DNA of 64,000 nucleotides from Palsa-1033 sp963735455 (GTDB taxonomy: Bacteria > Chloroflexota > Limnocylindria > Limnocylindrales > CSP1-4). Both the position numbers and the translations under genes were made by a program. The notes below the pieces were generated by a model. The model ran no database searches. It saw only the letters and a program-made list of their open reading frames with translations, and was not told where the DNA came from. This document shows positions 33,577 through 43,683 of this stretch, one piece after another. Every line of letters starts with the position of its first letter. Positions within the stretch are counted from its first letter, which is position 1. The stretch is from contig CAVTKZ010000005.1 in NCBI GenBank assembly GCA_963735455.1, forward strand, positions 1 to 64,000, in the 5' to 3' direction.

Positions 33577-34450
33577 ACATGTATTCGAGGAGTCGCGGGG
33601 TTGCCAGGACCGAGACCGCGATCGCTGCGATCCAGCCGTACCGCGACGGAGCCAGCCGGAGGGCGAGGATCACCCCGGCGACCACGAAGATGGCCCACAG
33701 GACCGGTGACAGGGCATAGGGCGAGAGGTTGTTGACCTGGCCGACCTGGCCCAGGTTCGTGTTGCCGAGGAAGGCCATCGTCCCGCCTGGTTCGACGATG
33801 ACTTGGGCCAGGACCAGCAGCAGCGTCCAGGCAATGAACCGGCCGAGGCGCTGCCAGTCCCGGCGGCCGATCCAGTACAAGGCGACCAGCGCTGGGAGGA
33901 GCTTGAGCTGCGCGGCGAGGGCGACCGAAGCCGGGTTGCCCAGAGCCAGCAGGAGGGTGACGATCACCTGCGCCTGGCCGATCGTGACCGACCAGGCAAT
34001 CGGCCCGGCCAGGACCCCGATCGCGAGCCAGGTGCTCCGCCGTCGGGCACCAAGGCGCCAGACCGTGAGCGCCAGGGCAGCGATGACGAGTGCCTCCCAG
34101 ATCAGTGCCGCGGCCTGGAACGGGAGGAGCGCGAGGGGTCGGAACAGGACGGCCAGGAGCGGCGGATAGCGATAGAAGCCCGGGCTGTCCACATCGCCGC
34201 CGACGACATACAGGGGCTGTCCGGCATTCAGGCGGCCGGCCGCGTCGTAGTAGGCGTGGACGTCGGCCAGTGGATCCGTCAGCAGGTGGAAGACCAGCAC
34301 GAATAGGCCGACCAGGCCCAGGACCAGCGCGGCACCGATCGAGGTCAGCTCCAGGAGCCGCCGGCCGCGGGGGCTGAGGCGCAGCCGGGCAAGCGGGTCG
34401 TCGGCGAGCTCCCGCCCGGGGCGCGTCACCCGGTCACCGTCGCCGGGCAC
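33464..34450 (-). CDS. GT87/DUF2029-like polytopic membrane protein
   Basis: 328 residues. Motifs: VHAYYDAAGRLNAGQPLYVV, GFYRYPPLLAVLFRPL, TIGQAQVIVTLLLALGN and AAQLKLLPALVALYWIGRRD. The 40-residue N-terminus is hydrophilic and cytoplasmic. The tail after LAGLRDPGRPGG is Pro/Ala/Ser-rich and lies in the overlap with the plus-strand gene. Among the clearest GT87 members here. Confidence 0.77.
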   Translation of the reverse strand: MPGDGDRVTRPGRELADDPLARLRLSPRGRRLLELTSIGAALVLGLVGLFVLVFHLLTDPLADVHAYYDAAGRLNAGQPLYVVGGDVDSPGFYRYPPLLAVLFRPLALLPFQAAALIWEALVIAALALTVWRLGARRRSTWLAIGVLAGPIAWSVTIGQAQVIVTLLLALGNPASVALAAQLKLLPALVALYWIGRRDWQRLGRFIAWTLLLVLAQVIVEPGGTMAFLGNTNLGQVGQVNNLSPYALSPVLWAIFVVAGVILALRLAPSRYGWIAAIAVSVLATPRLLEYMFMTFLAGLRDPGRPGGAPSGATPARSAAAPSAGSMPE

Positions 34451-34577
34451 CCTGGACCTGCCGTCGACGGGGCAATCAGCACCCGGCCACGATCAGACCA
34501 CTCGGAACGTCCGTCAAGGTCCGGGCGGGCGTACCCATGGGTGGTGGCGGCCCGGACCACCGGCGTGAGATGCTGCC

Positions 34578-35667
34578 TTGAATGGTGACAGCACGCACCG
34601 GGCGCGTCTCGTGGGCCTGAGCTCCAGCCGCTCGCTCGCTCCGTCGGCGCCCCGATTGGCGATCGACCCCCGAATCCTGGCGATCGCGGCGTTCAACGCG
34701 ATCTTCGGATTGGCGATCGCGGGCATGATCGCCGCGGATGTCTGGTCGGTTGACGGCGACCGCAGCCTGCGGGCCGCCCTCGCCCTCGCCAACGGCACGT
34801 TCGGCCAGGATCGGGGATACCTCTACTCGCCGCTCGCCGCGGCGCTCACCTGGCCCGCTGCGGCATGGCTGCCACCGATCGTCGCCGTATGGGGCTGGCT
34901 GCTGGCTCGGGTCGGGCTGATCGTTGCCGGCGTGGCCCGTGAGACGCGTCATCTCACCCGGCCCGATGCGATCCTCGTCGTCATCGCGGCCGTCGCGTTC
35001 ATCCCCAGCGGTCGAGGACCTGATGCTCGGACAGGTCTCGGTCCTGATCCTGGCGGCGGTCGCGATCGTTGCCTGGCGAGGCGACGGCTACCTTGAGGGC
35101 CTGCCTCTCGGCTTGATCCTGGCGACGGTGCCCAAGCCGGCGATCATTCCGATCCTGATCTGGATGGTCGTCTACCGGAGACGGGCGCTCCTGGCCGCCG
35201 CGCTGACGGCCGCCGTCCTGACCCTGCTCGGCCTGGTCCTCCTGGGGCCGGCGGCGTATGGCGACTGGTTCAACGTGCTCCTCCACCAGGCCAGCGTGGG
35301 TCCCCTCCAGGCCGGCAACCAGGCACTGGGCGCCGTCTTCCCGGCGATCGTGGCCTGGCCGCTGATGGCTCTTGCCGTCGCGGCGACCGGGCTCGCCCTG
35401 GGCCGGGGCGAGACGCCCGGCTTCATCGCCTGCCTGTGCGTCGGGCTCCTGGTCGCCCCGTACACGATGGCCTACGGGGCTATCCTGTTGCTCTTGGCCG
35501 TCCGACCGCTCGCCGCCGCTGCCCGGGCTCCGGCGGTCCTCCTGGCAGCGATCGGATCGCTCGCCGTCGTCCTCTTCCTGCCGCTCTGGACGGTCGCCAT
35601 CCTGGTCACGACCCTGGCCGTCCCGCGAGCGGCCTGGACGAATCTCCATGAAGGAGTTGCCGCGTGA
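34578..35667 (+). CDS. GT87/DUF2029-like polytopic membrane protein (one frameshift)
   Basis: About 360 residues in two frames. The first part, from TTG 34578 (GTG 34611 possible), runs through YLYSPLAAALTWPAAAWLPP to AAVAFIPS; removing one G near 35010 joins it to VEDLMLGQVSVLILAAVAIV and the rest, including ILATVPKPAIIPILIWMVVY. The family normally has LGQ or GN followed by KxxP at this spacing, so the junction is convincing. The stop overlaps the next start (GTGA). Confidence 0.72.
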
Positions 35668-38018
35668 GCCGTCGCTGGCCCGTCCTGGCGATCTTCATCC
35701 TGTCCGGAGCCGCCGGGCTGATCTACGAGGTCGTCTGGGCCCGCCAGCTGGTCCTCGTCTTCGGCAACACGACCCAGGCCGTATCGGCGATCCTGACCGG
35801 CTTCTTCGGCGGGATCGCGATCGGCAGCGTGATCGGCGGCCGGATCGCCGACCGGGCCCGCCGGCCGCTCCGGATGTACGGCCTGCTCGAGCTGATCCTG
35901 GTCGTCGTGGTCGTCCTGACCCCGTTCACCTTCCGGCTCCTGCACGACGTGTACGCGGGGTGCCTTCGAGAGCCTCGAGGGCAACGACAGCGTCCTCGCG
36001 CTGATCCGCTTCGGGCTGTCGCTCGCTGGCGCTCGGCCCGGCCACGATCCTGATGGGCGCGACGCTGCCGACCCTGACCCGCCACCTGTCCCGTGACCCC
36101 GCCAACCTCGAGCTCGTCGTTCGGCCGGCTGTACGCGGCCAACACCCTCGGCGCGATCGTCGGCACGATCGCCGCCGGCTTCGTCCTGATCGAGCTCCTC
36201 GGCCTGACCGGGACCCTGCTGGTCGGCGCGGCCTGCTCGGCGATCGCCGGCCTGGCGGCGCTCGTCCTCGACTGGCGCCGGGGGCCCAGCTCGATTCGGC
36301 CGCGCCGCTCGACCCGGCCGATGTCCGGATGGCCGCCGACTCCGAGCTCGCCCGTGGCCGGACCCCGGCCGCGGGTCCGGCTGGCCCTGATCGTGGCCTA
36401 CGTCTCGGGCCTGACCTCGCTCGGCTACCAGGTCCTGTGGACCCGGTTGCTGGCCTCGGGGACCGGCGACTCGACCTACGTCTTCACGACGATCCTGGCG
36501 ATCTTCCTGGTCGGCCTGGCGCTCGGCGCCGTCGTCTTCAACGTCTTCCGGACCCGGATCCGGACGATCAACCTGCTGGCGCTCGGCCAGGTGGTCGATC
36601 GCCCTGCTGGTCCTCGATCGGGATGGTCCTGGTGATCAGTCGAGGAGGACTCGAGCGGGCTTCTGTCGCTGACCACGAACTTCGGCAGCCTGTTCACCGA
36701 CTTCGCCCTGCCGGTCGTGATCGTCGTCCTGCCGGCGACGTTCGTGATGGGCCTGACCTTCCCGGCGGCTTCGGCCTTGATCGCCGATCCTGAGGGCCAC
36801 GTCGGCGGCGAACTCGGGCCTGCTCCTGTCGGCCAACACGCTGGGCGCGATCACCGGCACGTTCCTCGTCCCGTTCGTCGTCATCCCCCTCGTCGGCTCG
36901 CCGGTCGCGCTCGGCCTGATCGCCCTGCTCAATGCGGCGATGGGCATCGCCCTGGCCTTCGGCGGGCGGATCGACGGATCGCGCTGCCGCGCTGGGTCAC
37001 CGGCGGGCCGGCGGCGTGCCGACGGCCGCGGCTCCTCGTCGTCGCGCTGGCCGCCGGGAGCGTGTTCGTCGATCCGAACATCACCCGGATCCGGACCGAC
37101 GGCGGCGATCGTCGATCGGACGGCCGAGGATGACATCGCGTCGGTCCAGGCCGGGGTCGAGCAGGGCTACCCGCAGCTCTGGGTGACCGGCACCTCGATG
37201 ACCTTCCTGACGGTCGACATCAAGCTGATGCCGATCCTGCCCCTGATCCTGCGGCCGACCTCGGCGACCGACCTGACGGTCGCCTTCGGGATGGGCTCGG
37301 CCTGGCGGGCCGCCCTGAACGCCGGCCTGACCGCCACGGCCGTCGAGCTCGTGCCGTCGGTGCCCGACATGTTCGGCGTCTTCTACCCCGACGCCCCGGC
37401 GGTCCTGGCCAACCCGAAGGGCAAGATCGTCGATCGCCGACGGCCGCAACCACGTCGAGCTGACGACCGACCACTACGACATCATCGTCGTCGACCCGCC
37501 GCCGCCGATCGAGACGGCCGGCGTGTCGGTCATCTCCTCGCTCGAGTTCTACCAGGCCGCGAAGGCCCGCCTGAAGCCGGGCGGGGTGATGATGCAGTGG
37601 ATCCCGTACGGCCAGACCCTCGACGAGTTCAAGGACCACGTCCGGACGTACGCCTCGGTCTTCCCCCACGTGATCATCGCCTTCGGAGCCGGCGGCTACG
37701 GCCTGTACATGCTCGGCTCGGACCAGCCGATCAGCTTCGATCCGGCGGCGATCCAGGCCGTCCTCGCCCGGCCGGGGATCGTCGAGGATCTCTCGTCGGC
37801 CTTCGATTCGCCGGCCCACGACGCGGCCGGCTGGGCGGCCGAGATCCCCGCGCTCGTCTGGATCCAGGGCGACCAGGTCAAGAAGTTCGCCGGCGACGGA
37901 CCGCTGGTGACCGACGACCATCCGCTGCCCGAGTACTTCCTGCTCCGCCACCTGTTCGGGCCGCCGTCGCCGCCAGATCGGGCCCGGCCTGCTGCGCTCC
38001 CTGACGCCGGCGCCGTGA
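35664..38018 (+). CDS. Fused MFS/aminopropyltransferase-like protein (many frameshifts)
   Basis: Around 780 codons in fragments. The N-terminal two-thirds is a membrane transporter-like region (FILSGAAGLIYEVVWARQLV; GFFGGIAIGSVIGGRIADR; LYAANTLGAIVGTIAAGFVL; SANTLGAITGTFLVPFVVIP). The C-terminal third is a spermidine-synthase-type Rossmann domain (LTVAFGMGSAWRAALNAGLT; VELVPSVPDMFGVFYPDAP; HYDIIVVDPPPPIETAGVSV; LKPGGVMMQWIPY). The nucleotide-binding glycine motif reads AFGMGSAWRA. At least seven single-base shifts, mostly one extra base, interrupt it; examples are near 35961, 36025, 36119, 36597, 36820 and 37432. Such fusions are known as MFS/spermidine synthase proteins; the substrate is unknown. 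Confidence 0.78.
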
Positions 38019-38805
38019 GCTCCAGCCCGGGCCGGCCAGCCTGACCGTCGTCCTGCCCGCGTTCAACGAGGAGGACCGGCTGGGCTCGGCCCTCGACGAG
38101 CTCTTCGGCTACCTCCGACGGCGCGACGGGCCGGCACGCGAGGGCTCGATCGGCGCCGGCGCGCTGCCCCGTCGGATCCGCGTCCTCGTCGTCGACGACG
38201 GCAGCACCGACGGGACGGCCGCCCTCGTTCGCGCCCGGCCCGAGTTCAGTCGGCCCGCCGGCCGGCCTGCGCCTCGACCTGCTCGAGGTGCCCCACGGCG
38301 GCAAGGGCGCGGCCGTCCGGGCCGGGATGCTGGCCGCCGATTCGGACCTGGTCGTCTTTGCCGACGCGGACATGGCCACGCCGCCCGACCAGCTGCCCAA
38401 GCTCGTCGCGGCCCTGGCCGATCACGACGTGGCCCTCGGCAGCCGGATCCAGCCCGACGGCCGCGACATGCGCCGGACGCCAGCCGGGCTACCGGCGGCT
38501 GCTCGGCCGGGTCTTCCACGCCGGCGCCTCGATCTGGGTGGTCGGGCCGGTCAAGGACACCCAGTGCGGCTTCAAGGGCTTCACCCGGGCCGCCGCGCAG
38601 GACCTGTTCGGCCGCCAGAAGGTCACCAGCATCGTCTTCGACGTCGAGCTGATCCACCTCGCCCGGCGGCGTGGCTACCGGATCGCGGTCGTGCCGATCC
38701 AGTGGTCCGACAAGCGCGGCTCGCGGATGCGGCGCCCGGCCGGGCCTGGCGCTCCGGGTCGCCTGGGACCTGTTCCGGATCCCGCTCCTCCATCGGCGTG
38801 GCTGA
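38015..38805 (+). CDS. GT2 glycosyltransferase, dolichyl/polyprenyl-phosphate sugar type (frameshifted)
   Basis: About 263 codons. GTG 38015 overlaps the preceding stop. Motifs of a GT-A fold: LTVVLPAFNEEDRLGSALDE, VLVVDDGSTDGTAALV, VPHGGKGAAVRAGM, VVFADADMATPPDQLPKLV (DxD) and VKDTQCGFKGFTRAAAQDLF. These match dolichyl-phosphate beta-glucosyl/mannosyltransferases, which make the polyprenyl-phosphate sugar donors that GT-C enzymes use. Shifts occur near 38035, 38250, 38479 and 38745; the last frame ends LFRIPLLHRRG. Location before two GT-C genes fits a donor-supplying role. Confidence 0.83.
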
Positions 38806-39879
38806 GCCGGAGCGCGACGTTCCGGCTGGTTGCCGCCGGTCGCCGCTCGGCGGCCTGGTCATCTTCGTCGGGCTGGTCCTCCTGAGCGCGGGCTCGACCC
38901 TCGGCTACGACTACCACGCCTACGCCAACGCGGCCGATCGGCTGCTCCACGGCCAGCCGCTCTACGACTCGTCGGTCGACGTCGCCGGCGGCTTCGCGAT
39001 CTACCTCTATCCGCCGCCGTTCGTGCTCCTGGCCCTGCCCTTCGCCCTCCTGCCGGCGTCCGTTGCGCCCGTCGGCCTGGATCGCGCGCGATGGCCGCGG
39101 CCTTCCTGGCCGGCATCGCCCTCCTGCCGGTCAGGCGCGAGGTCCGCTGGGCGATCGTCCTGCTCGGCGGGCTGTCCTGGCCGCTGGCCTACTCGCTCAA
39201 GCTGGGCCAGGTCGGGCCGCTCCTGTTCCTGCTGTTCGCGGCCGGCTGGCGCTGGCTCGACCGACCCGGCCGGCTGGGCGCGGCAATCGCGCTGGGCACG
39301 CTCGTCAAGGTCCAGCCGGCGATCCTGCTCGGCTGGGCGGCCCTGACCCGACGCTGGCGGGCCGATCGGCGTGGCCGTCGCTGGTCGCTGCCGTCGCGGC
39401 GCTCGTGGCCACCGCTCGTGACCGGGCCTGGCGACCTGGTCGGACTACGTCGCGCTCCTCCGCCAGGTCAGCGCGCCGGTGACCACGCCCCACAACTTCA
39501 CGCCCGGGGCGATCGCTCTTCCAGCTGGGCGCGTCGGAGGCCGCTGGCATCGGCCGCTCCAGCTCGCCATCGACGATCGCGGCGTCCTGGTGGTCGTCGC
39601 CTGGACGGCGCTCCGCTCGCCCGGCCGAGGTCGGCTACCTGACCGCCGTCACGGCCAGCCAACTGCTCTCGCCGCTGCTCTGGGACCATTACGCCATGCT
39701 CCTGCTCTTGCCGGTCGCCTGGCTGCTCGAACGCCGGCGCTGGTGGGCGGCCCTGATCCCGCTGGCAACCGCGACGCCGGTCGTCCTGCTGGGGATCGTC
39801 CCGGCGGCGATCTACCCGATCCTGTTCGGCGTCGGCCTCGTGGCGCCGCCGCTGGTCGCGCGCGAGGAGCGCGGCATGA
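38798..39879 (+). CDS. GT87/DUF2029-like polytopic membrane protein (frameshifted)
   Basis: GTG 38798 overlaps the GT2 stop. Motifs across frames: HAYANAADRLLHGQPLYDSS, IYLYPPPFVLLALPFALL, KLGQVGPLLFLLFAAGWRWL and LGTLVKVQPAILLGWAALTR, then TASQLLSPLLWDHYAMLLLL. Shifts are near 39074, 39090, 39365, 39418, 39427 and 39510. The end is uncertain: the last part lies in the same frame as the next gene, and I place the boundary at an ATGA near 39876. Confidence 0.65.
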
Positions 39880-41146
39880 GCAGCGGACCGGCGGCCGCGC
39901 CCGGACTTCTTCGGCGCCCGGCTCGAGCGAGTTCGATCGGCGTCGTCGACCGCGGACCGATCGTGGCGGCCGGCCTGATGGTCGTCGGCTTCCTGATCTT
40001 CTGGGCGTCGAACCATGCCTTCGACGCCGGGCGGGGCGACTTCTTCTACCTGGCCGACGCCTTCCTGCACGGCCGGACGTGGCTGACCACGGCGCTCGGG
40101 CCGTACGACAACGTGGTGATCGGCGACCGGGTCTACGTCCCGTTCGGGCCGTTCCCGGCGTTCGTCCTGCTGCCGATCGTGGCCCTCTTCGGGCCGGACC
40201 AGGCCGACCATCTGGCAACCGGTCATCAATGCCGCGCTGGCCGCGATCGACCTCGGCCTGTGCTGGTGGCTGGCCGCCCGGCTCGGCGTCCGCTCGCTCG
40301 GTCGACCGGGTCTGGCTGGTCGTCCTGTTCGGCTTCAGCACCCAGATCTGGTGGGTCACCACCCGGGGCGGCGTGTGGCACACCGGCCACCTGGTCGCGG
40401 CCGGCCTGACCCTGATGGCCCTGATCGAGCTGTTCGGGCGGCGCCGGCCGTTGGTCGTCGGGCTGCTCGGCGGGGCCGCCTTCCTGACCCGGGCGCCGCT
40501 GCTCCTGGCCCTGCCGATCTACGCCCTGATGCTGGCCCCGGTCGACACGGCGATCGCCGCCGGCCGCTCGGCGATCAATCGCTGGCGGCCGGTGATCGTC
40601 GACTGGCTGCGTGCTCGGCCTGGGCTTCCTGCCGCTGGGCGTCTTCGCCCTGTGGTACAACGCCGTCCGCTTCGGCTCGCCGCTTCGAATCGGGCTACGG
40701 CCTGGCCAGCCTGCCCGACTGGCTGGTCGCCCTGCGCGACCAGGGCCTGTTCTCGCTCAGCCACCTGGGCATGAACATCGACTACCTGTTCCTGCACACC
40801 CCGACCCAGATCCCGACCTTCCCGTTCTTCAGGCCGGACGGCCTGGGGATGTCGATCTTCATCACCAGCCCGGGCCTCTTCTGGGCGGTCCGGGCGGACT
40901 GGTTCAGCCGCCGGAGCTGGCTGCTGCTCGGCGGCGCTGGTCCTGACCCTGATCCCCAACCTGCTCTACTACGGCGGCGGCTGGCTCCAGTACGGCTATC
41001 GCTACGCCCTCGACGCGATCCCGTTCGCGATGGCCCTGTGCTGCATCGCCGCGGCCCGCCACGGGGTCGGCTGGATCTGGCGAATCGCGATCGTCTTCGG
41101 GGTCGTCGTCGGCGCCGGCGGGGTCTACTGGGCCTATCACCTGTAG
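39876..41146 (+). CDS. GT39-like polytopic membrane protein (frameshifted)
   Basis: About 420 codons. Recognisable parts: FDAGRGDFFYLADAFLHGRT in the first loop, PFGPFPAFVLLPIVALFGPD, STQIWWVTTRGGVWHTGHLV, GGAAFLTRAPLLLALPIYAL, DYLFLHTPTQIPTFPFFRPD and a last membrane segment ending VVVGAGGVYWAYHL. The pattern matches integral-membrane glycosyltransferases of the PMT/ArnT superfamily. Shifts near 40210, 40300, 40615, 40682 and 40940 break the frame while the protein remains continuous. Confidence 0.65.
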
Positions 41147-41184
41147 GGCCGTTGCTGGCGCAATGACCCAGCCCGATGTAGTGC

Positions 41185-41190
41185 TATTCT
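41185..41190 (+). promoter_or_regulatory. -10 element 7 bases before a GTG start
   Basis: TATTCT seven bases upstream of GTG 41198, in the only gap (51 bases) of this gene string. It suggests a new, leaderless transcription unit starting with the FemAB-like gene. Confidence 0.4.
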
Positions 41191-41197
41191 CGCCGGC

Positions 41198-42433
41198 GTG
41201 ACCACCCCCACGCTCGCGGCGGAGCCTGTCTGTCCGGGCGCCGTGAGCGGTTCCGAGCGGACCGCCACGGCGCGCACCCCGATCCCCGAACCGCCGCTCC
41301 GTCGCGGTCCAGCGGCCCTTCGATTCGATCCCGGCGAGCCACCTGGGACGCGCTCGCGGCCCGCAATCCGCAGGCCACGCCGTTCTCCGGCTGGGCCTTC
41401 CAGCGGGCCTGGTGGGACGCCTACGGCGCGAATGCCCACGACGAGACCCTGGTCGTCCTGCCCGTCGACGCCGACGGCCGCCCGCTGCCCGGGCGCCGAC
41501 CCGATCGGGATCGTGCCCGCTGATGCATCGCCACGAGGTCGAGCCGACCGACGCGGCCGACCACACCCGGATGCGCCTGTCGGCCGGACGTCGAGCTGAC
41601 CCCGGTGCCGGCCAGCGCGACGGCCGTCTTCTTCGGCGCCTCGTACCACGCCGACTACGCCACGCTGCTGGCCGCGCCGGGCGATCTCGATGCCGTCGGC
41701 CGACGCCCTGGTCGGCTACCTCGTCGGGCCCCGGAGCGCCGGCCTGGGACGTCGTCGACCTGCGCCGGCTGCGCTGCGGCGATCCGGCGGCCGAGGCGCT
41801 GGCCGCGGCGTTCGGCCGACGGGAAGCGGGCGGCCGGCTGGACACTCAACCTCGAGCGCGAGGACGTCTGCCCGGTCGTGACCCTGCCCGACGGCGCCGA
41901 CTTCGAGGGCTTCCTGGCCGGCCTGGGCAAGAAGGAGCGCCACGAGATCCGGCGCAAGCTCCGCCGGGCCGAGGCGGTCGGCCCGATCACCTTGACCCGC
42001 TCGGCCGACCCGCTGGCCGACCTGCCGGCGTTCATCGAGCTCCACCAGAAGCGCTGGGGCGCCGAGGGCCTCTTCCCCGACGACCGCCGGCGGGGCGATG
42101 AGCCGGCGCTTCTTCGGCCGCCTGTTCGAGCTGCTCGGGCCGGACGGGCCGCTCGTCCTGTCGTTCCTGGCCGTCGGCGGCCGGACGGATCGGGGCGGGC
42201 ATCCACCTCGACGACGGCGACGTCGCTGCTGTACTACAACGCGGGCATCGATCCCGGACGCCCGCGAGCTGAGCCCGGGCGTGCTGATGGTCGCCAGCTA
42301 CGTCCAGGCGGCCCTCGCCGGCGGATTCCGGCGGATGGACTTCCTGCGCGGCGACGAGCCGTACAAGTACGAATGGGGCGCGCAGGACGAGCCGATCCAG
42401 CGCCTCCTCGTGCGCCGGAGCGGTCGGCCGATG
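41198..42433 (+). CDS. FemAB/GNAT-type acyltransferase (frameshifted)
   Basis: A protein of about 400 residues related to FemAB-like GNAT transferases, which use aminoacyl-tRNA or acyl donors. Fragments in order: ARNPQATPFSGWAFQRAWWD, VVLPVDADGRPLPG, FGASYHADYATLLAAPGDLD, LGKKERHEIRRKLRRAEAVG, LADLPAFIELHQKRWGAEGL, LLYYNAGID and FRRMDFLRGDEPYKYEWGAQ. The KKERHEIRRKLRR and DFLRGDEPYKY motifs are characteristic of this group (often found in exopolysaccharide and cell-wall loci). The 3' boundary is uncertain because the frame runs into the next gene; an ATG at 42431 is my boundary. Confidence 0.68.
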
Positions 42434-43635
42434 ACCCCGCCGATCGCCGGCGATCCCTGCCTCGAGCCGCTCGACTCGCCGGCCGTCGCCGGTGGCCGGG
42501 TCCGGGTCGTCGAGATCCTGGCGACGGGCACGAACGGCGGCGCCCAGGAGCATCTCTTCTCGCTCCTCAGCCGCCTCGATCAGGGCTCGCTACGACGCGA
42601 GCGTGATCGCCCTGTCGGGCGGCAGCGCCGTGCGCAAGCTGCAGCGGGCCGGCTTCCCGGTGACGCGTGGTCGACGAGCCCGACGACGCGATCGCGACCG
42701 GGGTCGTGGCCACCCTCCTGGCCGACATCAACCCGGACGTGATCCACAACCACATGTACCGGGCCGAGCTGGTCGGGACCCGGGCGGCGATCGCCCTGGG
42801 CGCAGCCGGCCACCGCCGGCCGTACATCGTGTCGACGGTCCACTCCAGCCGGATCCGCTCCGACGAGGACCGCCGGGTGCTCCAGATCCTGACCCCCCAG
42901 ATCGACCAGCTGATCGCGGTCTCGCGGGCGATCGAGGCCAAGATCCACGACGAGGGCCGGACCGGCGCGCCGGTCCGCCTGATCTACAACGGGGTCGACC
43001 TGGCCCGCTACGACGAGACCGAGCCGTGCTGCACGTTCCGCGAGCAGTACGGGATCGAGCCCGACTCGGTCGTGGTCGGGGCGTCGTTGCCCGGCTCGAG
43101 CCCGAGAAGGGCCACCCGACCCTGCTCGAGGCCTGGCCGGCCGTCCTGCGGGCCGTCCCCAACGCACCCTGCTCGATCGTCGGCGAGGGCAGCCGCGAGG
43201 CCGAGCTCGAGCAGCAGGCGGCGTCGCTCCGGATCGCCCACCGGGTCGTGTTCACCGGCCGGCGCGACGACGTGCCCGAGGTGACCGCCGCCCTCGACGT
43301 GGCGGTCCTGCCCTCCTATCGCGAGGCCCAGGGCCTGTCGATCCTCGAGGCGATGGCCCTCAGCCGGCCGGTCGTGGCCAGTCGGGTCGGGCGGGATCCC
43401 CGAGGTGATCGAGGACGGCGTGTCGGGCCTGCTCGTGCCGCCCCACGATCCCGAGGCCCTGGCCGGGGCGATCATCCGGCTGCTCAAGGACCATCCCCTG
43501 GCCGACATGATCGGCCGGGCCGGCCACGACGTCGTCCACGAGCGGTTCTGCATCGGGCTGATGGTCCGCGCCGTCGAGTCGATCTACGACGAGGGCGCCC
43601 GCGCGGTCCGGATCAGCGGAGCCGTCGCCTCGTAG
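42431..43635 (+). CDS. GT4 glycosyltransferase (frameshifted)
   Basis: A GT-B glycosyltransferase of about 400 residues. N-terminal donor/acceptor half: VRVVEILATGTNGGAQEHLF, PDVIHNHMYRAELVGTRAA, IAVSRAIEAKIHDEG and VRLIYNGVDLARYDE. C-terminal half: VARLEPEKGHPTLLEAWPAV, CSIVGEGSREAELEQQAA, TGRRDDVPEVTAALDVAVLP and the E-x7-E motif region SYREAQGLSILEAMALSRPV. Shifts near 42590, 42665, 43083 and 43395. Retaining sugar transfer from a nucleotide sugar in the cytoplasm is the family role. It may be fused to the FemAB protein; see findings. Confidence 0.8.
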
Positions 43636-43670
43636 GACGATCGGGGGATCGGCCGCCGCGCGGGGCCGGG

Positions 43671-43676
43671 TAGGAT
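43671..43676 (+). promoter_or_regulatory. -10 element 7 bases before an ATG start
   Basis: TAGGAT seven bases upstream of ATG 43684, with no Shine-Dalgarno sequence. Same arrangement as at 27350, 41185 and 62452. Confidence 0.4.
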
Positions 43677-43683
43677 CGCCGCG

